Source: Acanthacorydalis orientalis (lineage: Eukaryota > Arthropoda > Insecta > Megaloptera > Corydalidae). Taken from it: a DNA stretch of 64,000 nt. The DNA lies in the NCBI GenBank assembly GCA_034766995.1, contig CM068318.1, positions 2,728,501 to 2,792,500 on the forward strand. The letters are read 5' to 3'. Below the pieces are notes generated by a model. It searched no databases and had not been told where the DNA came from. It saw only the letters and a program-made list of their open reading frames with translations. The position numbers were made by a program, and so were the translations under genes. Below are positions 1-12,432 of the stretch, piece after piece (position 1 is the first letter of the stretch; every line of letters begins with the position of its first letter).

Positions 1-1143
1 ATGGACACTGATGTACCTACAGACTAGACGAGCAAAAACATATTCATATTTCAAGTTTTTGTTTCATGAATAAAGTATCTGTTTAAATGAAATTGTATTA
101 GATACATTTATTTACTTTTTCTATCCTTGAAGAGCCATTCATTCGACGATATTCTTTTGGAGATCAAAAAAAGTACTTGTCTTTAATGGAAATAAATATA
201 TATATATACATGTATGAGATTTATTAAAAAAAAATTAGATTAATTATGAGACATGAAATACAGATTTGAATTACAAGAAAAGTTTTCTATACAATTTTTT
301 CCTAGCTTATATGAAATCAACTAAATATCTAACCATACTTTTCAGCATAATTGTAACTCATATTAAATCATTTGTTCAATTGATGGATCGACTCGAAAAT
401 TCCATCATGTTAAAACCTTCTGCAAGATAGAAAAACAATAATAAAACGAGATGGAAGCTGGATAACAATTTATTTAATATCAACCGACAACGCGTGCCTC
501 TCTCTGTTTTTAACACAAATCATCAAAAAAATAAATAAACGAATTAAATCTGATAACAGATAAGAATATTTCGAAGAGAGAACAAAAAGTACGCACTGAT
601 GTCAATCCGACATTTCTGGCTGAGCCTGTGAACTAAATGAAAGCGAGAATCGATATTATTGAATAAATTACTATACACCGGTGCATACAGAAGGGGTGGA
701 TCGCTTTCAAACTCGATAAATACGTATTAATAATGGAGGAATTTCAGTATTACCGTCACTTCGCAAGCGTACATAAGCCTCCTTTTGTCATTGCTATCAT
801 GTGTTGAATATGTAATCACTCCGTGTATTTATTTACATACACTTCGACTTAATTTTGAAGAGACCATAAAGCAAATGACATTTCTTGTTAGTGTGACAGT
901 GTTTCCTGATCTTTTTTCATCTCGGAGCGTTGTATCATCAACGGTAAATAGATGCGCGACGTCGCAAAATCCATTAAGAATGAAGGAATGTATGAAAGTT
1001 TTTTTTAAAAAAAAAAGAATTAATATTTAATAAATCAGTTACACGCTTTTCTTAGTTCTGTTTATAATTCGTTGAATTTTTCAATACTCTTCATCGAAAG
1101 TATGGAGTTGCATGAGACTTTTAGGAAAGTATTAAAATTTTAT

Positions 1144-1210
<67 letters not shown>

Positions 1211-3010
1211 CTATCTAGGAAAATCATTTATTTAACAATTTTTATTGAAGATCAAAAAAAGTACTTGTCATTAAAAAAAATACAAAAGATTTATCAGAAA
1301 GTAATGAGATAATAAAAATTCAATAAAAATTTTGATCAGAAACTCTTCGTAGGTTGTGTGGAAAAAGACACATTATTTTGTGAAACATTATTATTTAGAT
1401 AAAATATGACGTTCTTTAGATTTAATAATTGAATCGTTTTTTTTAAAAAAAAAAATCATTCGTATTTACCAACATCTTCTGTGAACTCCAAGAACTTTTA
1501 CCCAATCTGTAGGTTAAAAACAGTGATGTCAGTGAGAGAATGTCAGTGTGACCGTCAGAGTGTCTGTTTTTTACTATTAGTTAGTCTTCAGGTAGATATT
1601 AAGTGTTAAACAACAATCAAAATGATCAATAATTGAACATTTTTGATCTGAAACTTTTTTTTACAATTTGTGTGGAAACAGAAAATTGTGAAATACGTTT
1701 TTTCTTTTAATTAAAAATAAGCCGATAATGATGATAAACTGAAAGTGAAATGTCGCGAATATGAATTCAAAACTTGATAGGTTTAATGATCAAATATCTT
1801 TTTAACCTATTTAGATTTGATGCGATTGCCTGCGACCTCCTTGACTTTTTACACGACCGACAGTTTAAGAAAGACTATGTTAGAGTACTGATCGACGAGT
1901 CCGCATCCGACTTCATGACACATGTTATGTTTCATCGTACAAGAAACCGTCTATTTTCATAGGAAAAAAAAACGCGGCAGACAGATGAGCCTGGCCTTAA
2001 TAAATTACACGAATAATAAAATCATATATAAAAGAAATGAACTAATGATAACGTATACGCGTACTAGACTAGAGAAATAAATGAATGGGTGAGAGAAATA
2101 AACTTTCTTTCGGACGCAGACTTGAAAATTAATATTACTAGCATAGAAAAATGTCGAAGTGGAAATTATGCAAATGCAAACTTCAAACTTTATAATTTTT
2201 CACGATTCACAAGCGGCGCGACATAAAAATATGAAAACGAAAAGTTAAAAGAATATTTCTACACATTCAAATTATATATATATATATATATTCTGGAATA
2301 GCTCCTGTGTATCTTAGATAATTGTACCGTTACAATTCGTTAACTTCGCAATTTTATTATGCAAAATACCACTGCACGACATTGTTTCATACGGTAGAGA
2401 CGAAATTAGCGCGTCGAGAGATGTTATTTTCGTGAAAATATTCTTTTAATGCGTTAAATATTTATATCTTTGATTGAACGAAAACTTTTTCCGAAATATC
2501 GCTTCCGTTTCAGTTGAAAGTGTGTCGAAATATATACAGTGAAAATTAATATTAGGTGTTCGAGCGATTCCTAGACACGCCGGTGATTTATGATCGGGAA
2601 TTTGCTTGAATTCGAACGAACGGTCTTAAAACATAGTTAGACGAATAGTCAATGTTACTTTGCGCATGTGTCGATTTGATTTAGAAGAGTGCAAGTGTCT
2701 CATAACACTTGAATCGTTTAAAATATCGGGATGAAACGGAGAAAAAAGAAATATAGAGTTTAACGTTTCAGAGAGTGTGTTCATTTTGATAGATAGATGT
2801 AGATGTTGTTGAGTGTATGAAAAAGATTCTCAGATAAAACCAGTTTAAAGTACACGGTTCTGATACTATGATTCGCAAATTATTCTTTAAATATGTCGAG
2901 ATTTTCTTTAAGAAGTGTGCAAAATCAAACAATGTTTATAAAATATAATGTCGATGAAAATAAAACTATTACTGATTCTGCAGAGAAAAAGTGTATAAAT
3001 GTCTAAATAT
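1..3010. other. Intergenic or intronic AT-rich DNA, no gene seen
   Basis: Contains (TA)n arrays at about 1147-1208 and 2274-2291 and one weak repeat D copy near 1615. Reading frames of 60-80 codons here show no recognisable motif or codon bias. The region may be intergenic or inside a very long intron. Confidence 0.6.
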
Positions 3011-3018
3011 ATAGAGAC

Positions 3019-3215
3019 GATTCAATTTAGGCTTCCACATGGAAGTATTAAAAGAGACCGCAGGGCTGAAGAAAAGTCATATTATTTTTTATTTATTATT
3101 TTAGTCGAATTTAATACTAAAATACAATTGAACTAAAATACTAAATGGAAGATAACATGTTTTTTCATTTTTCAGTTTTTTTTTAATACTTTTGTGTGGA
3201 AACCTAAGTTAAGTC
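3019..3215 (+). mobile_element. Foldback MITE, copy A
   Basis: The left end TTTAGGCTTCCACATGGAAG... and the right end ...TGTGTGGAAACCTAAG are inverted repeats of about 27 bp, each followed or preceded by AGTATTAAAA/TTTTAATACT. Between them lies a second inverted repeat (TTATTATTTTAGT...ACTAAAATACTAA), so the element folds as nested stems. It has no coding capacity. (CT)n and (TA)n adjoin the right end. Confidence 0.85.
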
Positions 3216-3263
3216 ATTCCCTCCCTTCCTCTCTCTCTCTTTATATACATATATATATATATA

Positions 3264-3700
3264 TAAAACAGACCATATATCAGTGTGAAATATTTTATTT
3301 ATTTTCTATTCTTCAATAGATTATAAATCTATTATAAATCTAAATACAGATTTATATACAGATTTATATACAGATTTATAATAAATGTATATTATAATTA
3401 TTAGATATATTAATATTATATATATATATATATAAAAATATATATACAATATTATATATAGATAAATAGATAGATAGATTTATAATAAATTTATTATAAA
3501 TCTATATATAGAATGATAAAATTTAGGCTTCCAGATGGAAGTATTAAAAGGAGGCGCAGTGGTTAAGAAAAGTCATATTATTTTTTATTTAGTATTTCAG
3601 TCCAATTCAGTACTCAAATATAATTGAACTAGAATACTAAATGGAGATGTTTTTTTCAATAATTTCGTGTGGAGGCCTAAGTTGACTCACACCATATTTA
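3264..3700. repeat. Compound module I (AT palindrome plus MITE B)
   Basis: From GTGAAATATTTTATTTATTT (3284), through repeated AGATTTATATACAGATTTAT units, a palindromic TTTATAATAAATTTATTATAAA (quoted here only as AATAAATTTATT core) and the MITE, this segment parallels 27490-27962. Confidence 0.8.
3511..3688 (+). mobile_element. Foldback MITE, copy B
   Basis: Same structure as copy A. TTTAGGCTTCCAGATGGAAG begins at 3522, the core carries TTTAGTATTTCAGT and ACTAGAATACTAAAT-type arms, and the end is GTGTGGAGGCCTAAGTTGA. Together with its 5' flank this copy forms a module repeated at 27.5-27.95 kb. Confidence 0.85.
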
Positions 3701-4420
3701 TAAAAGAAAACACTCAACAGTGTCAAAGTATTCATTCGTAAAACGCCTCGACGAATAAAATCAGCAGTGTCACTGGTTCGCATTATTGAAGTTAGATAAA
3801 TATGTACCTACAACTGAAATAACTCTATAAACCGTCATTTCTGTTAATCATATCCACAACAATCACGATGATTTAATCAAAATCGATGATATGATGTGAC
3901 ATGCCTCTGTATCAAAAGAACTCATCGTTTATGTATCGTTATTTCGAGTTTTGTTTGAGCTCTTTTCATTTCACAAAACGCCCACACTGATTTCACTTGA
4001 TTACCGGACTCGTCGAATAATTTCGAAATGTTATTTTCACATGCAGAAAATATAGGTACGGCTCATTGTTCGTTACTTACAGATTATTTCACGGTTCGTC
4101 GATTAATACAAGTTCAATTAACGGTACAGTTTTTAATTTTACATTACTTTAGCGGTTTTTTTTAAGTAGAACAGCGGTTTGATCTTGATTAATTATTATG
4201 TTTTACCGAAAATCGATAATAGCAGCCGGTTTGCGATACTTTGGCTTTTCAAATAATAGAAGTCGCAGAGTGTATTATCGAATTGAGTAAATAAATCGGT
4301 AATGAACAAATTAACAGGATGAATGCATGAATGGAACTCGCATTGAATCAATTAATAAATAACATTCGAAAGATATTGTTCGCCTTCTATATTCTTTTAC
4401 TTATTGTTTTAAATGAAATA

Positions 4421-4610
4421 TTAAGTGCAAAAATTAATTCTGTGCTTTTAAAATTGAATCAATCATAACTCCGTTTTACAATAAAATATTTTCTCGACAT
4501 TTTAGGATTTTTTCCCAACTGAATGTGACATAGGATACATCCGGCAAGGCTGGGATGTGTCCTATAAGCTTAAGGAGGAAAATGAATTTTGGAAAGACCT
4601 TTCTTACTCT

Positions 4611-4612
<2 letters not shown>
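4421..4612 (+). mobile_element. Left-end fragment of the third mariner lineage plus shared tail
   Basis: TTAAGTGCAAAAATTAATTC preceded by TA matches the terminus of the 18278 element, and the next 60 bases follow the left part of the 11979 copy. The last about 100 bases before the (TA)n array match, in reverse orientation, bases 9240-9330. In translation both give PxSLxRxMNFxK, so this may be a decayed coding piece of unknown origin. Confidence 0.6.
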
Positions 4613-4613
<1 letters not shown>

Positions 4614-4687
<74 letters not shown>

Positions 4688-4705
4688 AGTGTGTGTGTGT
4701 TTTTA

Positions 4706-4742
<37 letters not shown>
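4614..4742. repeat. Compound (TA)n-(TG)n-(TA)n array
   Basis: TA dinucleotides, then GTGTGTGTGAGTGTGTGTGT, then TA again. Open frames across it are artefacts. Confidence 0.95.
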
Positions 4743-4743
<1 letters not shown>

Positions 4744-5600
4744 GTTGACACTGTGATTAAATTTACAATTAAAAATTAATTTTTCATTCGCTTCACAAAA
4801 CATAAAATTTTTTTCTGTTCAATAAATGTTCAATAATTGATTATTGAAAGTTTTTGATTGTTTTTTTTTTGTATATTTTTCTGTGCTTTAAAGCTTTGAA
4901 GTCCGCAAATCACAATTATTTTCCAAAAACCACAAACTATAAAATTTCCTGTGTGATATTTATAATTTGAGAACCATATACCTGACACAGTTTTTCTCAA
5001 TTTATTCTTGTCAATAAATAGAGGTGTTCTTTAGCGAAATGCAGGGTAAGAAATTCGTCTTAGAGAATTCTTCGGCGTATCGAGAAGAATAAATTGAGAA
5101 AGAATGTACGAGGTCTGCGGTTCTCAACCTCTTTTACTGTCGATTCTTTTTCGTATAACGTGGTATTGCGTTATTTCTCTATCGGTATTAAAAAGATGGA
5201 ATCACCATCGAAATGAACACAAGCACCGATCAAAAATGATCAATAACGCTTTATTCAGAAAACTGATTTGTGATTTAGATTGAAAAAGAATTGATGTGTG
5301 AAAGTGAGCTGAAGTATTAATCAGTGAACGTGTAAGGAAAACTAAATTGTATCCGTTAAAAATGAATAATCTAATAGAGTTCAGTAAAATACTAAATACT
5401 TGGAAATTTGAACATTTCTGATCAGAAAAACGTTTATGTTTCGTGTAGTGAATGGAAAATTAATATTTTATTGTAAATTTAATCACAGTGTCAACTATAT
5501 ATATATATATATAGTTTGTGGTTTTTGGAAAATAATTGTGATTTGAAGAGTGAAATAAAGAATTAATTTGTGAAAGTTTTCTTTATTTGTGTTATCACTA
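4742..5600. repeat. Inverted pair of dispersed repeat D with a perfect 34-bp inverted arm
   Basis: Bases 4907-4940 are the exact reverse complement of 5511-5544 (34 of 34; arm begins ATAGTTTGTGGTTTTTGGAA on the right). Farther out, 4742-4800 (TTGACACTGTGATTAAATTT) is the inverted form of 5440-5500. The segment is two copies of repeat D head to head, each with a (TA)n tract at the GTGTCAACTA site. Confidence 0.85.
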
Positions 5601-6444
5601 GTTCAGTTCAAATATTGTGCTAACAGATCGGACATTGACTACTACTTCACTCTTTGTTCGGTGTTTATTTATTTTTCGTATATTTGAATTTGTGAAAATA
5701 TAATATTAGTATTTATAAACACGAATGGTAGAAAATGTTCGAATACAATCTATTTGTTCGATCTTTATTTCCATTTTGCAATTTTTATTGTTTGCAAATT
5801 ATGAAAACACGTCCGTATAATCCACAGGATTTGAAACAAAAATCATAAGATGATTAGATCGCCTATTGAACAAACATCTCTATACTTTCTGAATTCCACT
5901 GAAACACAACCACGCAGTTATTACAATCTGTCCACAGTCCCCGCCCGACGTGCAAAAAAAAAAAAAAAATTATCACCGAAAATAATGCGACGCATGTACA
6001 AAGTTTCGAAATGCCTATCGATTGATTCCGGACTGACGTGTTCATTTTCGGTATTGAAACGTTTTGATAAGCGTATTAATCTGGCCGCCGAGATGAAAAT
6101 TAAATGATTAAAGACAATCTGATTAAAAGTCGATTACAGATTTATACTATTAAAAAAAAAAAATAAAAAAAATCGAACACATGCTGGTAGCAAGCATTGC
6201 CGGGAGGACGCGCGGCCGTCACACATGTAAAGAGATTATGTGCCGAAATAACATTTTGCACTGTTTCACTTTGATTTTCATATTCATTTTTCAAATACAA
6301 TCATACTCAAATGCTTCAACTCGACCAAACGTTATTGACGATTAATGTTTACGAAATTAAATATTGACGGGTCACCCTTTTTTTCGTGCGTCGATCATAA
6401 TTTATGATTTACACATTATTAATTAGTGATTTTGTATCATATAT

Positions 6445-6504
<60 letters not shown>

Positions 6505-6533
6505 GTATATATAGAGACAGAGAGAGAGAGAGA

Positions 6534-6737
6534 GATTTAATTTAGGCTTCCAGATGGAAGTATTAAAAAGGAGATGCATAAGTTAAGAAAAGTCATGTTA
6601 TTTTTTATTTAGTATTTTAGTTAAATTCAGTACTTAAAGAGAACTGAACTAAAATACTAAATGGAGGATAACTTGTTTTTTTTTTAATTTTTGCGTTTTT
6701 TTTTAAATACTTTCGTGTGAAAGCTTGAGTTAAGTCA
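6534..6737 (+). mobile_element. Foldback MITE, copy C
   Basis: It starts directly at the end of a (TA)n-(GA)n compound array and ends against another (TA)n. The inner stem is well preserved: TTAGTATTTTAGTT pairs with AACTAAAATACTAA, 14 of 14. The outer ends are TTTAGGCTTCCAGATGGAAG and CGTGTGAAAGCTTGAGTTAA. Confidence 0.85.
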
Positions 6738-6764
6738 CGCTATATATATATATATATATATAAT

Positions 6765-7110
6765 GTAACTTGAAATAAAACACATTAAATTTTAAGTTCC
6801 TTTATTGTAAATAATAGTTGGTATGCCATTTTTAATACTTACATGTGGAAGTCTAAATTAAATGTCTCTCTTTCTCTCTCTCTCTCTCTATATATATATA
6901 TACATATATATATACTCTCTCTATATATATATACTCTCTATATATATATACATACAGGGTTTTTCAATAAAGATGTAATTTTCAATTCGGAATAAAAAAT
7001 GGAATTGAGGCTGAAATTTCAAGTTTCTTTATTGTAAATAATAGTTGGGGGTGTACCATTTTTAATACTTTCGTGTGGAAGTCTAAATTAAATATCTCTC
7101 TTTCTCTCTC
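6765..7110 (+). repeat. Two partial MITE right ends in tandem
   Basis: The segment TTTATTGTAAATAATAGTTG followed by TTTTTAATACT...GTGGAAGTCTAAATTAAA occurs twice, at about 6799-6867 and 7028-7095. Each copy runs into (CT)n and then TA-rich sequence. The second is preceded by CAGGGTTTTTCAATAAAGA at 6955, which may be the end of another mariner-like element. Confidence 0.7.
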
Positions 7111-7327
7111 TCTATTATCTCTCTATTTATCTAACTTATATATATATATATATATATATATGTATCTATATATTTACATCATTGATTACAAATAAAGTGT
7201 GAATAAATAAGTATACAGATAAGTTAGAAGAATAAACGCATTAAACATCACTTTTATTTCTGTGATTCATGCTGAGTCTTATTTTTCAACTATCGTTGTC
7301 TCATTATTCAATTCTCTTTTCTAGATA

Positions 7328-7384
<57 letters not shown>

Positions 7385-7589
7385 GTGGATGGTAGAGAGA
7401 GAGGTAGAGGGAGAAATACATTTTCAAGGTAGATATAAGAAAGATATGTTTTTTAATATATTAATAATTGTCTATATCTTTCTATAAAACAATACCAAAG
7501 AAAAACATCTACTTTAAAGACCATTTATTGACAAAAATACACCACAATAAATGTGTTCAAGCGTATTGTCAGTTCACGAATTTCTCTAA

Positions 7590-8510
7590 ATGTTATCTGA
7601 ATAATAAAACGGATCGAAACCATCGACTGAACGTATTAAAAATGTTCGAGCAGCAGTCGCGTCAGAAATGCTAGTCCGCCGGAACACATACAGCAATTTC
7701 GAGGCGCGACTAAGGCATGAATGTAGTAACATGACAATTACAATTTTCCGTAGATTTTCATGCGGGCTGCACATACGAGATTCAACGTTTCACACCGCGT
7801 GTTACATTCGAAGCATAAACCGTCTCGTGAACTTTAATGAAATCTATTCGCGAATCCGCGTTCAACAATCAACTTTAATGTTTTTCATGTTTTACATCGG
7901 ATTTATGTCGACTTGAGTCGTTTACGGCGACGTTCAGCGCGTTCGAACACGACTTTTATAAATCATATCTAGGGATTATCAAATTTTCATAATTACATAC
8001 TCACAGGTACAACACACACACACACACACACAACTGATACGAGATACTCGAGTCTGCTCCACGAGCCGAAATAATTATCTCCGTATTAAACATCTCGAAT
8101 ACATTGGGTAAACAGAACCGTGTATGCATGCATGTTTATATGTAAATACAGAACCGGCGAATGTTTAAGACGGAAAGACAACAAATATCGGTTTATAAAA
8201 GAAATCAAAGCGAACGTCGTATAAAAAAAAAGTAATTCATGCAAAAGAGGAGCACGATTGATATTTTTTTTCAAATCCCATGATTATTAAAATAACGGAT
8301 GAGTGTGGAGGTAGGGTGTTGTCAGACATGAACGACTCCGTAAAAGAAAATACGGACGGAAATATCTTCGACTTACACTGCGGGATGCATTTTAACTTTT
8401 ACATGTCGGACAGAGAAACACTTTTAATAGGGAAATATGAATTATTTATTTGCGATGGAGATGGAGATGGTAAGCTTCGATACGTCCTATCACTTTATTT
8501 ATAATCAATG
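7590..8510. other. Less AT-rich island, no gene recognised
   Basis: From about 7620 to 7960 CpG dinucleotides are frequent (TTCGAGGCGCGACTAAG and similar), unlike the flanks, and (CA)n follows at 8010. Overlapping frames of 60-82 codons on both strands look unlike known proteins. It could be a regulatory or conserved noncoding element. Confidence 0.4.
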
Positions 8511-8529
8511 ATATAAATATATACACACA

Positions 8530-8576
<47 letters not shown>

Positions 8577-9079
8577 AATAAAATTGATTATAAATCCATA
8601 TAATACTTCCATTAAATATTGACAACTGAAATCGACATTCAATACAGAATAAAACTAATCAAAATACAATTCTGACAGAATGGCTGAAGTCACTTAAACA
8701 AATAGATTATTTTTTCATATCTCAGACCATAAAAAAAATGTAATTTGGTGCCTAAATCTCCTTTTTCAGTGCCCAGCAGCAATTAACCCACATATTTGTA
8801 CTTCACTTGCGTTTCACATAACAAGTTTTCCATCACCAATCAACCGCTATTTCTTTCTGATCAGAAATGTCGAATAAATTATTATTAGTCATTTTTTATT
8901 GATTTTATGCATTTCAATAACGATGCGAGTAAAGTCATAGCGTTAGAGTACAGAAAAATCTATAAATAATAAATCGGAAACGATCAATAATCAATTATTG
9001 ATTAAATCTGATCAGAAAAAACTTTTATGTTTTATGAAATGAATGAACAATTAATTTTTGATAGTGGATTGTGTAAATT

Positions 9080-9124
9080 GTTATGATTGATTAAATTTAA
9101 ACACTGAATTAATTTTTACATCCA

Positions 9125-9181
<57 letters not shown>

Positions 9182-9345
9182 GAGAGAGAGAAAGAGACTG
9201 ATTCAACTTTTGCTTCCATACAAAAGTATTAAAAAAAATTTTTTGTGTGTATATATCTGAAGAAAAATGGATCTTTCTAAAATTCATTTCCCTCCATAAG
9301 CTCATAGGATACATCCAGTCTTTACAGGACTTGCAAATGTTGAAT
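9080..9345 (-). mobile_element. Reverse copy of the 4.4-kb mariner-type fragment, split by microsatellite and MITE end
   Basis: On the minus strand the terminus TTGGATGTAAAAATTAATTC lies at 9106-9125, next to a (TA)n(GA)n array and a MITE left end (9185-9225). Bases 9240-9330 match the 4500-4612 segment. The order suggests insertion and microsatellite growth inside an older copy. Confidence 0.55.
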
Positions 9346-9679
9346 GAAATCATCCAAATGAAAAATAATTTATATTAAATTCTCCGATAAATTTTCAAAG
9401 TTTAATCCGTAATTAAAATATACAGTTCTGACCCTGACTAAATTCAGATTCATACATGAATGTATTTATCTATAGATGTGTCTGTCCCTTGACACTCTGA
9501 TGATGATGGAAGCCGTCATAAAAATCCATACAAGCTCCAATCAAGATTGATTAATAATCATCTATTGATCAATTTTGATCAGAACAACGTTTACGGTCTG
9601 TGAGGTGTTTTTGTTGAGGTGAAAAATGATTCATTTGTAAAATTAAAATATAGTTTAATCATGGTAATAAATTTTAAAT

Positions 9680-10255
9680 GTGTTTTTAAAAAAAACGCTA
9701 CGTCACCTCTAATCATTTAGCCCCCACGCTTTTCATATTCGTGGGCGTGCGCGTTGGACATTCACTAATGCGTACAAAAATATATAAATTATCGAAGTTG
9801 AATTTTTTTTCATTCAAACGTAGCATGACCTTTCGGCAACGGCATTCGCAAGACTCGCCGTACATATTTATAAACTTTTCCCGTTCTATTTTCTAAACGG
9901 AAAACGAACAATAACTTCATAAGTTCTGCCTTTAAAAATCGAATCGTTTATGCATTGCTAAGTAAACGAGAGAATCGATAACGAGTACGCGTCTTGTGAA
10001 TACGTCAACGATTTATTTATAGCGAAACTACGAACCATTCCGTTACTATAATGAGATAAAATTAAAACATAAGCGCGAGATGCTCGGAATAGCAAACTAC
10101 CAATAGCGCCGTGCCTACCTGAGCATGAAACGTATCAAACCGACCATTATTAATTGCAATTATTGCGCCCGTCTCGTTTTCAATCTGATTGCCATTAGGT
10201 GAGTCAGTCTCGCTGATATAAACAATGCGGACGTGTGTTCATATATACAAACATA
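9680..10255. other. CpG-containing noncoding stretch left of the 437-bp mariner
   Basis: Mixed-composition sequence with GTGGGCGTGCGCGTTGG near 9740 and TGAGTCAGTCTCGCTG near 10200. I see no long frame, splice-flanked exon or repeat. Confidence 0.4.
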
Positions 10256-10271
10256 TATATATATATATATA

Positions 10272-10707
10272 AGGAGTACCAGAAAGTTTTCTCGCTTAGA
10301 TGATACAGTGTTGCTGGAGGAAATCGGAGTAAATCCAGAATTAACAATTCAAGAATTGTCTAATAGACTTCAGTGCCCCTAGTCAACAGTACAAGAACAT
10401 ATGAAAAAAATTAGAAAGGTCTGGGGACGTGATTGGGTACCGCACGATCTTACTGAAGAAAACAAAATGGTTCGAATAAACATCACTCTAGATAAGGGTC
10501 TCTGCAGAACAAATGACCCGTTGAAGAATTTTTTTTCTACAAAGGGCCAGGAATTTTATAAAACAGGAATATTTTCTCTTCCTGATAGATGGAAGAGTGT
10601 GATAGATAATAATGGAAACTATATTATTCAATAAAGTACAATTTTTCCTCTTAATTGGTTTTTATTTTAATATAAAGAGAAAAAAACGAAAAAACTTTCC
10701 GGTACCC

Positions 10708-10708
<1 letters not shown>
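10272..10708 (+). mobile_element. Internally deleted mariner, 437 bp, second lineage
   Basis: Inverted ends are GGAGTACCAGAAAGTTTTCT at the left and the reverse complement of GGGGTACCGGAAAGTTTTTT at the right. (TA)n arrays lie outside both ends. Coding sequence between them keeps the helix-turn-helix part and the very C-terminus of a transposase and lacks the catalytic middle. Confidence 0.88.
10300..10634 (+). pseudogene. Mariner transposase deletion remnant (HTH fused to C-terminus)
   Basis: The frame from 10300 reads a typical second helix-turn-helix (GVNPELTIQELSNRLQC), interrupted by a TAG at 10381. It continues as KIRKVWGRDWVPHDLTEENK (the WVPHEL-type linker). A short transition of about 15 codons then jumps to the C-terminal end, EFYKTGIFSLPDRWKSVIDN, ending with TAA at 10632-10634. 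About 200 codons carrying the D,D,D catalytic triad are missing, and the junction keeps the frame. Apart from the one stop, the remnant would encode a DNA-binding domain without a catalytic domain. Confidence 0.85.
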
Positions 10709-10754
<46 letters not shown>

Positions 10755-11074
10755 CCAAATTTGAATTTTGTACAACACATGTACATAATTTCGATCAAAC
10801 GCACGAGGTCTGTTTTACAAGTTGAATCATATACAGAATTTTAAATGTCCAAGAGGGTGGACTTGAAAAATTAACATCCTAGTTCATAAATTATGATGAA
10901 CCGAAAGGTATAAAAATAAATACAGACATGTACTTTCAAATTTATCCACAAGAAAGAGAAAAGAAACACCGATCAACTTCCATAAATGAATTCTTGTTAC
11001 ACCGCACAGACCAGTGGCTTTTTATTTACCTTGATCGCTTTGAAGACGATGACACTGTCATTGAAACGTACACG

Positions 11075-11195
11075 AACAACAATCGAAAATGATCAATGAC
11101 GATTTATTGAACATTTTTGAGCAGAAGACGTTCTTGTCGTTCGTGGAGTGAAAAAATAACTCATTTGTGGATGTGATTTCAGTCAGAGTGTCAAC
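11075..11195 (+). repeat. Dispersed repeat D copy
   Basis: Carries the typical order CAATCGAAAATGATCAATGA, TTTATTGAACATTTTTGAGC, then GGAGTGAAAAAATAACTCAT and a final GTGTCAACT. Related copies lie near 1615, 5205, 8980, 9540, 13000, 13745, 23930, 27035, 29620, 33820, 39850 and 40215, and inverted copies near 4742 and 15055. Confidence 0.75.
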
Positions 11196-11978
11196 TGTGT
11201 TGTTAGTTATCGCAATGATCGAAAAGCTCATTCATTTTTTCTTATGGGAAGGTATTATTCAGGCCTTGTATTTTCTCTGAAAGCCTCTGTACATATCATT
11301 TTAAAAAATCGATTTTACTCGAATATTATTATTTCTTTCTTGTGAATCACTCTCGGACTGCTGTAAAACAATATACTGAAGAGGGTCATTAAAATTTAAC
11401 GATTCGCCATTCCAAGTTATCATTGAAGCACTGCGCATTGCTATTCGCGATAAATTAATTTAGTTAAAGTGAGAGAAATGTCGGAAAAAACTCATTAGAC
11501 GAGAAAAACGTATTGTTTGTTGAAATAAAGCGATTATACGAGAAATACCAATCAGAAAAATAAATAATCTTATTAGAAACATCCCCGGCAGGAAATTATA
11601 CAGCGACCGCGAAGAATTATACACACACACCTCGGCCATCGACAATGTCCGAAATGCGAACGGCAAAACGCACGAATGGGATGTTTCTTTTTATCGGAAT
11701 CGATTTTATGCTCGGACAGTTTTTATCATCGGCGACAATTATCATAATTGGTTTAATTTCAAGTCGTCTACGTTCGTTGCGTTTTTTTTTTTAAATTCGA
11801 ATCGAAATCTGCATGAGATCTGAATGTCTTGCTTGAATGAAATTGCGACGTGGTAGATAAACGTGTCGTTTTATTTAAACATATGTTTCATAGTGTCAAA
11901 TTATAAGATTGAAAATACCGTATAAAGGCAAATTAAGCCTATGTTTCGTCCTGACAGTTACAACAGACATCCATTTTA

Positions 11979-12094
11979 TCAGGTGTAAAAATTAATTCTG
12001 TACCTTTAAATTAAATCAATCATAACTCTGTTTTAAACTGAAATATTTTCTCGTTGTTTTAGGATTTTGAAGTACCGACCTTAACATTTAAAAA

Positions 12095-12142
<48 letters not shown>

Positions 12143-12432
12143 TAGTCAAACAGTTAGCATAACCTCACAAAACAGTAATGAACACGATAGCGTTCGAAAA
12201 TCAGCATATTGGAATTGTATACTTTTCGCATTCCAGTTGAAAATAAATGCTGTTGAAACCATGGAAATAAACTATCCGGCTTTGACAGAAGAAGTTGTAG
12301 CTCAAGATAGTATAACAGTAGAAGAGATCCAAAAATGCATTAACGACCATTTTTTTCCGACAAGGGATCCGTCAGTCACCCGACAGACAGAACAAAGTTA
12401 TAAAAAATAATGGGAGATATTTTGTGGACCGG
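11979..12432 (+). mobile_element. Mariner remnant, third lineage, left end and coding tail
   Basis: The left terminus AGGTGTAAAAATTAATTCTG matches the 18278 element, and the following 130 bases are homologous to it. A (TA)n array at about 12100-12140 has expanded inside the element. From 12233 an open frame of about 42 codons (ending VEEIQKCINDH) is followed, after a one-base shift in a run of seven T, by FRQGIRQSPDRQNKVIKN and GRYFVD. This is the mariner transposase C-terminus. No matching right terminus was found, so the 3' end is lost or diverged. Confidence 0.8.
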
